The notes under the pieces were generated by a model. The model was not told the origin of the DNA, searched no databases, and worked only from the letters and a program-made list of their open reading frames with translations. A DNA stretch of 64,000 nucleotides from Coniferiporia sulphurascens (Eukaryota; Basidiomycota; Agaricomycetes; Hymenochaetales; Hymenochaetaceae). Shown one piece after another: positions 24,520 to 34,301 of the stretch. The DNA lies in assembly GCA_002794785.1 (NCBI GenBank), contig NBBA01000007.1, forward strand, positions 1,674,001 to 1,738,000. The letters are read 5' to 3'. The first letter of the stretch is position 1. The number at the start of each line of letters is the position of its first letter. The position numbers were made by a program, and so were the translations under genes.

Positions 24520-24580
24520 TGAATAAAATTTCCAATTTCGACGCTACAACTTGTAGCGTCGAAATTGGAAATTTTATTCA
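24520..24580. repeat. Perfect 61-bp palindrome (30-bp arms, 1-nt centre)
   Basis: The arm 24520-24549 (starting TGAATAAAATTTCC) is the exact reverse complement of 24551-24580, with a single C at 24550 between them. It could extrude as a cruciform or fold as an RNA hairpin. It lies between the C duplicon and the D duplicon. No gene terminates into it. Confidence 0.95.
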
Positions 24581-24829
24581 GCCTACAAGCAAGTCGTTAC
24601 AAGGGCTCATGAGCGGCAGTTTTTTTCTCGCCCAATTAGGAAACCGCCAATTTATCGGGTCGGACCTCAACCCCCGATATCACACCAATGCAACGGTAAG
24701 ATGGCCTGCTGTGCTGACAAGTCTGCCTTACCGTGAAATTGAGAGGGGCTAGAAGCAGCAACAGCAGTAGCAACAGCACATACATGGATTTGATTACAGC
24801 AGCGGCAGCAGCAATGGCCGTGAGTTGGA

Positions 24830-25115
24830 ACGGATCGGTGCAATCAGCTCCTCCCTCCCCTATTAATCTTTTTTGTTAATGACATGGAACGGATCGCATC
24901 GATCCGTCCCCCCTCCCCTTCCCTGTCATTTTTATCTTATCATGTTTTGGAACGGATCGCTGCGATCCGTTCCCTCCCCCCCTCCCCCGTGGATATATTT
25001 TATTTTCAATGAATTAGAGTGGATCCAGTGCCATCCGATCCATCTCATTACAAAAATTGTATATACCTATTTTTTTTACAAGGGAACGGATCCTTCTATT
25101 AAATAGGCATCCGAT
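24830..25115. repeat. Cluster of GGATCC/GGATCG palindromic elements
   Basis: Repeated short dyads of the type GGAACGGATCG(N)CGATCCGTTCC separated by C-rich CCCTCCCC runs occur at about 24834, 24889, 24950, 25020 and 25085. Similar GGATCC dyads recur at 39780-40400. This may be part of a dispersed non-coding element. Confidence 0.6.
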
Positions 25116-26168
25116 CGATCGGATGTCCTGTGGTGATCACTAAATTTGGGGATTGCTAAGGGGTTCTGATTTTTCCGAGGAGTGGGTAAAATAGCTGGGC
25201 GTGAAAAGTGGATGACTAGAATACAGTACGTACCACATGCTGGACGAACCTTTTCACAAGTAGATTCCGATAGTGGTTAAGACTTTTATGTCACGTTAAT
25301 CCACCGTGCGAGTTACTGCGGAGCCCAGCTAAGAATGCACAGACCCGTGCACAGTGCCCTTGTTAAATTTGTCTTTCGTATTGTTGCCGGCAGGACGCGA
25401 AGGTTCTTCGAGACGGGACGTACATCTACTCTACTAGTGCTGGTCTTTTATGAGTGGGTACTTCAGGATTGATTGCCACGCATTCTTTCGTCAGCTCTGC
25501 TTCAACTCAATCCAAGGAACCCAGAAATGTCGGCGCTGCTCAGGGGTTTTCTCCATCCGGATGGTCCTCGTACTTCAATTATAACTCCAGAGCCATAATT
25601 GGCGTTTTCGCAGATCACCACCGAGAAGGGCGTCTTCGGGATCACTGATGGAACTATGTATTAAAAATGGATCGGGGTACAGATGTGATCATCGGGGTTG
25701 CATTATGCACGTGAGTCCTGGCCTTTTGCGACGGATTAGCTACGCCGAGTACTGATTATTCTGCTATTTACAGGCAAACCGCCCTTACCGGTCGTGACTG
25801 TGTAGATCTGTGACCGCTGTTCTGACGAGTTTTTTTACGATATTGTGTATAGATTCTTCTTACCATTCTCACCTGTTCGTGCCACAAAACACTTCATAGC
25901 GGTCCGACTTTTCTTTTGTTTGTTCCGCAGATCATTGAGGTCGTATGCTCCCGGGATCTTCAACAGTTTCCATAGACTCTATTAAACCCAGTCGCAGAGC
26001 GCTCCACAGCGACCACGCCGGTGCAAACTATGTTGGCATCTAACTTAAATGATGTTCATACTCATTATGGAAAAAATCACGGATAGGGCATCCGACAGTT
26101 TTCTGCAGAATAAATGTCGTCTAAGACGGAAATAGGCACGAAGACAAACAGATACAACGCAGAAAGTG

Positions 26169-26176
26169 CATAAAAA
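26169..26176 (+). promoter_or_regulatory. TATA-like box of paralogue D
   Basis: CATAAAAA, 115 bp upstream of the ATG at 26284; aligned with CATAAAAG in E and F. Confidence 0.6.
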
Positions 26177-26283
26177 GACGAAACCTGAGAGCTACATCCC
26201 CAGTACCTCTCGAACACTCAAAGTCAATCAACAGTGCTCAATCCGTTTAATCCCTAGCCCTCGTACATACTGTTCTATACACC

Positions 26284-26583
26284 ATGTTCAACAAGGCCAT
26301 TGTCTCTTTCATAGCGTTCGCCACCGCCCAGGTCGTCGTTGCAGCCCCGCAGCTTTCCGGGTTGCCTTCCGTCGTGTGCCTCACGGACACCTCAATCCCA
26401 GGCCTGTCCGAAATAATCACTGGCCTCGGAACAGCCGTCGTTACCTGTCCCGCTGGAGAAACATGCACTGCTTTACTCGGTGCCATACTCCCAGTTGGCG
26501 TGCGTATTGCCTACTATCTGTTCACGAGCCTCGTGGGTGTCACGCACGCTGACCAAATTATCCCACATTAGACATGCTCCTAA
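26284..26583 (+). CDS. Four-cysteine small secreted protein, paralogue D
   Basis: Exons 26284-26499 and 26572-26583, with a 72-nt intron, give 75 residues, the shortest member. The signal peptide is MFNKAIVSFIAFATAQVVVA, followed by APQ. Cysteines lie in VVC, VTC-PAGET-C and PVG|TCS, where the last exon codes only Thr-Cys-Ser. Compared with B and C it lacks most of the loop after the C-x5-C pair. The intron length is a multiple of three and has no internal stop, so a retained intron would be read through to the TAG of the splice acceptor. Function unknown; F is its closest relative. Confidence 0.86.
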
Positions 26584-27650
26584 ATGGATGACCGTCCAAT
26601 TCTGAGGCAATCATCAAGATATAATCCGAACAGTGAAGATGTTTGTTATTAAATTCCACATGTTGTCACCCGTGCTAACCATGAGCACAGATAATTCTTC
26701 TATGCGTTGTTGATATGTCAAGTTGTACTAGCATGACCTTTTCATCTTCCGTTGCCTCCCTCCCTCCGTTTATCCGATTCTTGTGGCTTTGTAGCATGTT
26801 CGGGTATAAGGCTGGCGGAAATAAATGTTGAATTACGTTGGTGAGGTTCTGTACGATAGACGAAGGGACCGACCACCGGAAGCAAGAAAAACCATTTATC
26901 ATTCCTGCTGAACAGCAACAGTAGTCTACAATCTGGTTTCTTCCCCCACTCAATTGAGTTTTTCTTTGACTCTCACGACTTCTACCTCATCTCCACTGCT
27001 CCCTTTTGATATCAAATCCTAAGGAGTATAATGGAAGACGAGGAACTGGGAGCTCCAGTACCAACATTAAAATTCCGCTTTTATAGGCCGATCCGCGGAT
27101 CCGCACATCATCGCGTCATGATCACAGCCTGCAACTAATGATCAACACAAGTCCCTTCCCTTTAGTCACCACTACTGCCGTGACCATCTGGACTTTTAAT
27201 GAAAAAAAAACTTCGGTTTAGACGCTGCGACTCTGCGGTTGAGTGAAAAAAATGCGACTGCGCATAGAGACGTTCCAGACCCATGTTTACTTCCGGAACC
27301 GCCACCAAAAAGTAGTCTGAACTACGATAGCCGCCTTTTCCAGTCTTCATAGCAAGCAGTGACGATATATATGGTCTCTTATGTCCTATTCTACTTTCCG
27401 AGGTATGTTTCATTTATTTCCATTCCCAAACAGCCCACAACGGGCGCGAAACTACTTAGATTCCTGTCCGGACCTCTCGAAGCTCCAGCGGCCTTTTGAT
27501 TGCTACCCCCATCATCACACCTTCGTGCAACCAGAATCTGTCCTCAGCTACTCCCACCTCCTTCCCTCCTCCCCCTCCTCTCTCTCTCTTGCTCTCTCCC
27601 CATCCAGGATCCCGCGAGACGCTACTTGGGCGTGCGACGGACGTCAGACT

Positions 27651-28539
27651 TAGCGAGGGAGTACAGGGAAGGTGCCTCCTATTTCGTCAGGGAACTCAGG
27701 AAACTCCTTCGACCGGGACACTGAATTGTCTAGCAAGGATACTATATCGACATACTAGTCTAAGAATAGTTCCCTTACTACCATTGGGCCTTGGTGTCGG
27801 TTTTAGTCTGGCGGTCCTTTTAAGATGCGTAAATTGCGCCTGGGCGCCTACGAAGGCCACAGGTATCATATTTATCTTATCCTGTTTTTACCGGCCCGTT
27901 CCAGGAAGTATTTTCTCAGGCTGCTAGTAATCATACTTTCTAACTCAAGTGACAGATTCCTGCTCCGAGTCCGCCGACCTGTAAGTGAGCGGCTCGGTTT
28001 GTACAGATATCAAATACTTAGCCCTCTCGCATTTCCGCTTACTCTCCGCTACCAAACCTGGATTCTTTTGCTGCCCAATTTCTTTCACGGAGATACCTGC
28101 TCGCCGATATAATGTTTGGGAGTTGTTCGGCATCACTACGGTCATCTCGTACCATGCTGTAGCAACGCCTTCCTCTGCATTCTCCCGGCGAACGGTTCTA
28201 CTTATTTCTGGAATACTACATACGCTCCCAGAACATTACGAATACTATACGCCGAGTATCCTGGTCAGGTTTCACGAACGGAGAGGTGTCTTGCTCCACA
28301 TGAGTATCCCCGAGCAGTGTCTTCTTCTATCCACGTGGTTCTCATGGATGACAGATGTCGCTCATTATTCAGCCTCCTCACACTTCAATGCCGTAATGAC
28401 CCATAGAGTTCCTCGATGGAATTATGTATGATACTAGGCCTCCGCAGTCTGTATATGTGTCACCAAACAGGATGGACCATTTCCATGCACGAATCTCCAG
28501 AGCTGGACAAAGCTTTATGAGATGTCACAGCACTTTGGG
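27651..28539. other. Single-copy stretch between the D and E duplicons; no gene recognised
   Basis: Several overlapping open frames of about 60-150 codons are present (for example 27985-28431), but they lack recognisable domains, consistent splice sites or similarity to their neighbours. Confidence 0.35.
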
Positions 28540-29549
28540 ACGTCTGTTATATTGAGTCCCAAACTCTGCGCGGGAAGTCACGAACGTGCGCCCCGGCGTA
28601 CTGCTATTCCAGCTGAACAAAATGCTTCCAAACCTGAAGACGCTCAAAATATCTTTGTCTTCTGCAGAATTTGTATGGATTTCTATCATTCCGAAAGCTT
28701 GGGGAGTGGGTAAAAGAACAGGGCGTGAAAGTCAGGGGACGGATTTGTGTACATAGATTGTGTCTATACTAGTTGACACTTTCCACAGGTTGACTCTAAA
28801 AGCAGTCAAGGCTTCCACGTCACATTATCCCACAGCACGGAATATCGTGGGGCCCAGCTAAGAACGCATAGAACCGCATACGGTGCCTTTACTAAGTCGG
28901 ATTTTCGTACTGTCAGCGACAAGGCACCACCGCGAAGGTTCTCCAACTTGAAGACGGAGCGGACAACTTCGAGCCCTCTCACCTGGCACCTTCCTTGGTT
29001 CTCACGCACTTCTCCCCTAGCTCTGCTTCTATCCATTCCAAAAATTCAAGAACGACGCCGCTACTCGGGAGCTTGCTCTTGAGGATGGCCTTGATAACTC
29101 CACTATAATCCCAGAGTCATAATCAGATCAGGATAACGTTGTACACAAGAATCCCGGCCTTTTGCAGACAACTCGATTATCGACTGAGTATTCTGCTTTC
29201 TTTAGGTAAACCGATCCTACAGTTATAATTGCACAGATTTCCGTTCTGCGGGTGCTACGATACCCTGAGTACCGAAGGTCTCTTACCCGTTCGTTTCTCA
29301 AATCATTTCATAACAGTCTAACTTTTCTTTTATTGCGCTGATCATTGAAGATATTCTCGGGATCGCCAACAGCTTCCATAGGCTCTGTTAAACCCAATTG
29401 CCGAGGGCTCCACTCCTGTGAACTATATTAAGAGTCTAATTCAAACGATGTTTATTCTTATTATGGAAGGAACCATGGGTGCGTTGTCCACAAAGTAATA
29501 TTAACTATGAAGACGAGTACAAAGACGGACAAACACAACACGAAAAGCG

Positions 29550-29557
29550 CATAAAAG
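29550..29557 (+). promoter_or_regulatory. TATA-like box of paralogue E
   Basis: CATAAAAG, 120 bp upstream of the ATG at 29670. Confidence 0.6.
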
Positions 29558-29669
29558 GACGGGACATCGAACTGCATCTTTCAGTACCGCTCAGACATAC
29601 CACAGTCAGTTAGCAGTGCATAACTACGCGTACTTCCCAGCCTTCCCATACCGCTCTACTGCTAACACC

Positions 29670-30017
29670 ATGTTCAACAAAGCTTATATTATCTTCGTCG
29701 TGTTCGCCGCCCTCCAGACAGTCATTGCGTCGCCCCAGGCCTCTGGTATATCCGCTGTATGCGTTGTGGACGGCTCCGACATCTCTAGCATAATGGGTAT
29801 CCTCGATGAATCCGGTATTGCCACCACCACATGTTCTACTGGAGAGACATGCACAGCGCTGTCCTCCTCCGAATTCGATAGTATCCCTGGAATAGGAGGA
29901 ACTATTGGTAGCTTTGGTGGCGAAGTACCGATTGGTGTGCGTATTTTTAGTTGGCTCGTTGGCTTCGGTTACATCGCGTATGCTAACGGAATGCACTCAC
30001 ACTAGACATGCTCTTAA
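29670..30017 (+). CDS. Four-cysteine small secreted protein, paralogue E
   Basis: Exons 29670-29936 and 30006-30017, with a 69-nt intron (GTGCGT...CTAG), give 92 residues. The signal peptide MFNKAYIIFVVFAALQTVIA precedes SPQ. Cysteines are in SAVC, TTC-STGET-C and PIG|TCS. It retains the longer loop with SIPGIGGTIG, as in B and C, combined with the MFNK-type signal peptide of D and F, so it links the two subgroups. As in D, the intron is a multiple of three and open, ending at the acceptor TAG. Function unknown. Confidence 0.86.
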
Positions 30018-30420
30018 GTAAATCGATTCCAAGGCAATTCCTGGAATATAGGCCGAACAGAGGAAATGTCTGTTGTTGAAATTCACATGTCGTTCTCTTC
30101 GCTAACAAATAGTCCAGAGTGTTTCATATGTGTTATCAATCCGATGGATGTAGTATGGCGTTTCTGTCTGTCCTTTATCAGTTGTGTCCATTCCGTTGTC
30201 TCCCGCTCCCTGTTTATATCGGATATCGGATATTTACTGCTTTGTAACATGGTCAGATATAAGGCTGGTGGAAATAAATGTTCATTTACGTTGGTGAGCT
30301 TCTGCATGATAGACGAAAGGAACATCCACCCGGAAACACGCAAAGACCAATGAGCTTCGCCGTATATACCCCGGCTTACTTGTTTGATGGCTCCAGACAG
30401 GTCCTTGCATGAGCCAGAAG

Positions 30421-31699
30421 ACATTTCTTTCCTCCCTTTCTTCTGTATCTAGCCCTCTTTATTCTCAAAGGAGTCAGCCCTTCATGAGCTCGACGTGTAG
30501 CAGGCTCCTGACGACTTACTGTAATTTGGTCCTCTTTGACCTGCATTCCCTTGCGTAGGCCTCGGCTCGCGCGACCATTTTCTTCTATTCTCAATGTCTT
30601 GGGTATGAGCGGTCTGTCTATGGTCAGCTGGGTTGATTTATGAGTGTGTATAGGCAAGACCGCCAGTTTTCTTTTGTCAGTTGTTGTCCGAATCGGTGGC
30701 CAACTCGCAGCCCTCGCCAGAATAGACCCCGTCGGCATGGGTGTTTTGTTCGGCCTGAAGGTGGGAAACATTGCTCTCTCAGTCGTAGGCGAAAGTGTTA
30801 AATCAATGCTCGGCATTTTTTGCAGTACAAGCAGCCAGGAATAACAGGAGACACTCCCCCCGTCTCAATGGTCCGGGCCGCTTCAAAAACTTGCTGGAGA
30901 TGAATAATATAGATGATTAAGACTTATTTGAATTGTTGGCCACGGAAGGCGGACTCTGACGATTAATAAGTATATAGGTAAACTCAGAATTGCGAGGTTG
31001 AAGATGACGAAGAGTACCCTCCATACGGTAATTTCAACGGTGGCGACGAATTTGCAGGAGACTCTAAAAACGCTGATATGCAATCCTCTTTAGCCCAGTA
31101 TTAATGTCGAAATGTAGCCATGGATCGCATTTGTTTGAGGAGTTGACGCTTGAAGTCTCAAACCGGTTGCATACTTTGCAAGAAAGTACCATCTAAGGTC
31201 GCCATTGTACGATGGAATTCTTGTGTTGCCTGCGCACATAATGGACCTTTCTCGGCTTTCGTTGACATTTCCTTAACAAAAAGGAGATATCGGCGCAGGT
31301 AACATTCCTCACATCCGTAAGTATTGAAGTAGTGGGTTGACGCGGTCAACGTCGAGCCTGACCCTGTTAAGCATAAGTACAGGGTTCTGTCCTCGAATGG
31401 AATGGGGAATCTGCGGCTGCGTACTACGTCGTTGTTTGGTATTGAAAGATGCACTATCCATGCAGGTGGCAGAACATGTAAAGCCAGCGTTGGAAGAAGG
31501 ACAAGCATTTGCTTGTACACGCGCATGACGTCATCGCTGGCGACGGATACATCTAACCTTGCCTGCGGAAGCGTGGACAAGGTCCCGAGATAGAATTTTC
31601 TATGTGCTTCGGTGCAATGGTGCAGTGCGCGACGGACGGATAAAACCAATAAGACGCTTGATGAACCGATAATAGTGTTGGGTCCAAACCATGGTTCAT
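30421..31699. other. Intergenic; two weak open frames only
   Basis: Minus-strand frames at 30376-30816 and 31158-31649 (163 codons) are open but show no recognisable domain. The second has ordinary composition and could be an exon of an unrecognised gene. I do not call either. Confidence 0.35.
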
Positions 31700-31971
31700 A
31701 TTAAATAAATATAATATTAAATAAATATAACAAACGATATAAATATAGTACGTGGTCATATGAACAACCACCTTACTAAGTGAATGATAACGCAATGATA
31801 ATGCCATATGATACCAAAGCTAGATAGTTATAGTAATACTAGCACACGGAACATGTATATAAGGGGAGCTGGTCTCACCCTAGAAATACATTGGTTTATG
31901 CTGATAACCCACCTTTGCCTCAACTCCACCACTGCACCTCATCATCTACTACAACATACGTAGATTTTAAG
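31700..31971 (+). repeat. TIR element, copy a (tandem with copy b)
   Basis: Related to 31968-32216 and, inverted, to 33359-33607. Shared core: GTCATATGAACAACCA, a TGTATATAAGG box, GAGCTGGTCTC and ACTGCACCTCAT, ending in GATTTTAAG. The left end is AT-rich and degenerate. Confidence 0.75.
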
Positions 31972-32216
31972 ATATAATGAAACAATATAAATAACAGATG
32001 GTCATATGAACAACCATCTTACTAAGTGAACGATAATGCAACAATGACGCCATACGATAGGAGCTATGATAGTTATAGTATACGTAGCTCACGGTAGATG
32101 TATATAAGGAGAGCTGGTCTCTACCATGAAATACATCGGTTTACACTGATAACTCACCTTCACCTCAACTTCACCACTGCACCTCATCGTCTACCACAAT
32201 GTGCATAGATTTTAAG
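31968..32216 (+). repeat. TIR element, copy b
   Basis: Second tandem copy, sharing its left edge with the GATTTTAAG end of copy a and itself ending in GATTTTAAG at 32216. It contains the TATATAAGGAGAGCTGG segment. It has no coding capacity. Confidence 0.8.
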
Positions 32217-32818
32217 AGTTCAACATACCCACTAAGGTCGAGTAGACTGACTCTTAACTTAAGTCACATAGTCAAAGAGTAGGACGTGGGATCAATACCA
32301 GTACACTTGTAAATGCTGAGATGGGTACGAGTACCAGCATGAGGCGAAGTGCACATACCCCGTGTCGTCTGAGATGAAGACAGCTCAGTGCGTTTGTGAG
32401 GAAACTTTGATCACCAGCGTGCAACATGCTGCCTACCATGAATCATTCGTCCATCCCTTCGCTCCAGTAGGCACTCATTTAAAGTCCTGCAATGATCCCG
32501 CTGTAGGCTGGGCCAGTACCATGCTGCAAAGTTTAGAACTGCCATGATGAACCAGAAGCGCAATGTGAAGTCGGCATAGAAACGGGTGGCTAGTGTGAGC
32601 TTGGGTGCTTATTGGCATTGTGCAGAATTATGCTTGGCTCTGAGGGGGTGCGGCAATACATTGAAGAAAGCGAGGTATGAACACGACTCGTACGAAACGA
32701 AGAGGAACGTGAACGCGCCAGGCATCAGGAGACGGAAATTTTTAAAATTTTAAAAAAAATGACAAGCCACTAACATGATTACCAAATAAAAGATATAACC
32801 CAAATTTTTAGTCAATTG
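32217..32818. other. Unassigned stretch between the TIR elements and the retrotransposon
   Basis: No gene or repeat partner was seen within the window. A 61-codon frame at 32362-32547 is unsupported. Confidence 0.3.
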
Positions 32819-33358
32819 AATATATATTTACACCATCCCTTCTTGTTCTCTTACCACCACCATCTCCTTCACTTAGGAGGGGTGCTGGGGGGGGTTTGTG
32901 GTTCATCCCTCGCTATCTGGCCCGTCTGAGGGTTGGCTCTGGTGGGGAGGGGGGGCTCTCCATCTGTGTGTGAGTTCTTGGCTCTAGCATGCCGGCGGGT
33001 TAGCCAACGGCACGAGAGAGGCGCACTAGCCTGCCCATCGGTGAGGACATGACATTAACGTCCTCAGGGGAGAGGTGGTCCGGCAGACATCATCCTCGTC
33101 TCCAGGGGGTCGGCCTGTTCCGAGCAATCCCCTTCGGGGGACCCCACTGTCCCTGGCACAGACAGTAAAAAACTGCCACCCCAAATCCCAGAAGGGTTCT
33201 AATGACGGAATCCTGCCTAGGAATAGGGGTCTCATAACACGTGGTGTCACGGTAAGAACCAACCGACTCGATGCCCCTGACCCGATGCTGTGGAAGGGTG
33301 GCTAGAGACAGGTCACCACAGGCCTTTGGATCATCCTGTGGGAGTGTCCTTAGGTGGT

Positions 33359-33607
33359 CTTAAAATCTACGCATGTTGTGGTAGACAATGAGGTGCAGTG
33401 GTGTAGTTGAGGCGAAGGTGGGTTATCAGCATAAACTGATGTATTTCATGGTAGAGACCAGCTCTCCTTATATACATCTACCGTGAGCTACATATACTAT
33501 AACTATCATAGCTCCTATCATATGGCGTTATCATTGTGTTATCATTTACTTAGTAAGATGGTTGTTCATATGACCATCTGTTATTTATATCGTAATGTTT
33601 ATTTTAA
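33359..33607 (-). mobile_element. 249-bp TIR element nested in the LINE 5' region
   Basis: Begins CTTAAAATC and ends in ATTTTAA, with a perfect 8-bp flanking duplication TAGGTGGT (33351-33358 and 33608-33615). It is an inverted relative of the copies at 31700-32216. The 8-bp target duplication and the lack of coding capacity suit a non-autonomous DNA transposon. The internal TATATAAGGAGAGC box also resembles an LTR promoter, but LTR elements normally give 4-6-bp duplications. Confidence 0.8.
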
Positions 33608-34067
33608 TAGGTGGTTAGTATGGGAAACTCCCTGGTTCTTCCCGATGTAGGGGGCTGGGGTCACCTGTGCGACATGGTAATCCCCATATGCTGTGGATCC
33701 AGAAGTGGGGCAACTAAGTTAAACCACATATTCTCTAGGGTTAAACCTGGGGTCTGAAGCACATGCGGGGAATCAGGAAACTTAAGTAGCGGCTAGGGTG
33801 TCAGTCCTCATGGCCTTTTGGGCATAGTGGCTTCTCCGTTGTGAAAGAGCGGGCCGGGGCGGTGGGGGGTAGTTCCCTTCATCGGCCGCAGAGTACTAAA
33901 TCTGCCATGGGTAGGCGTGGGGGTAATTCCCACTGCCTTGCTTAAGTTGATTCCTTGACATGCAGACACGCCCCGGGGTAACTCGGGGGACAGCGGGAGG
34001 GGCGTGGGAACCCCATATCCCGAGGAAGGTGTAGTTGTTTGGTGGGCCTCGCAAGAGAACCCTTTAG

Positions 34068-34301
34068 TCAGGCAGGAACCAACCCTGGTCATGCCTCATC
34101 CGCGCTGGTCATCACTGTACTGATGATCACCGCATGTGCTGCCCTGGTTGCATCCATGATGCCCTCCTGGCCTCCTCTCCCTGCACTCACCCCCCCAAAT
34201 GCTCGAACTGCTCCGGCAAACACCACGCCGACTCTTCCAGCTGCCCCAAACAGCGTGGCCGTGCCCATTCCTCTTTCGCCCCACCCCCGGTAGATGAGTA
34301 G
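34068..34301 (+). pseudogene. LINE ORF1 remnant: zinc-knuckle C-terminus
   Basis: After an in-frame TAG at 34065-34067, the frame reads about 77 codons rich in cysteine: GHHCTDDHRMCCPGC followed by CSNCSGKHHADSSSC, two knuckle-like motifs. It ends at TAG 34299-34301. The ATG of ORF2 (34294) overlaps its last codons, an overlap usual for paired LINE ORFs. The rest of ORF1 is not found upstream, so the gag-like protein is truncated. Confidence 0.65.

Larger units (their letters stand above)
24119..25130. other. Repeat-rich stretch with palindromes; no gene
   Basis: Contains a G-rich run (24125-24215), a perfect 61-bp palindrome (24520-24580), a CAG/CAA-like trinucleotide tract (about 24752-24820) and a series of GGAACGGATCG...CGATCCGTTCC elements (24830-25100). 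The last part ends in GATGTCCTGTGGTGATC, which recurs at about 40410-40430 in the promoter region of gene F. No coding region is supported. Confidence 0.6.
25131..27650 (+). repeat. D-type duplicon, copy carrying gene D
   Basis: Matches about 38760-39720 plus 40435-41990 (copy F) and, more weakly, 28540-30420 (copy E). Shared landmarks are the AAAAGTGGA...CACATGCTGGACG block (25205 and 38815), ATCATTGAGGTC (25930 and 39525), the promoter, the gene and a 1-kb 3' flank running into the start of the GC-rich array. Confidence 0.8.
28540..30420 (+). repeat. Divergent D-type duplicon carrying gene E
   Basis: Shares with copies D and F the GTGAAAGT/AAAGTGG region (28725), the GCCCAGCTAAGAACGCA block (28851), the pre-promoter block around 29340-29480, the gene and the 3' flank (GGCAAT...ATATAGGCCGAACAG to about 30340). 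It is clearly older or faster-evolving than the D/F pair. Confidence 0.7.

Noticed and set aside
30376..30816. Minus-strand frame of 146 codons and overlapping plus-strand frame
   Set aside because: Basic, repeat-like composition without a recognisable family; it overlaps the edge of the E duplicon.
31158..31649. Minus-strand open frame of 163 codons
   Set aside because: No domain, signal peptide, promoter or splice context; could be an exon but there is nothing to support a call.
31700..32216. Paired LTRs of an LTR retrotransposon
   Set aside because: The two copies are directly adjacent with no internal region, and the third copy has an 8-bp rather than 4-6-bp target duplication, which favours a TIR element; not fully excluded.
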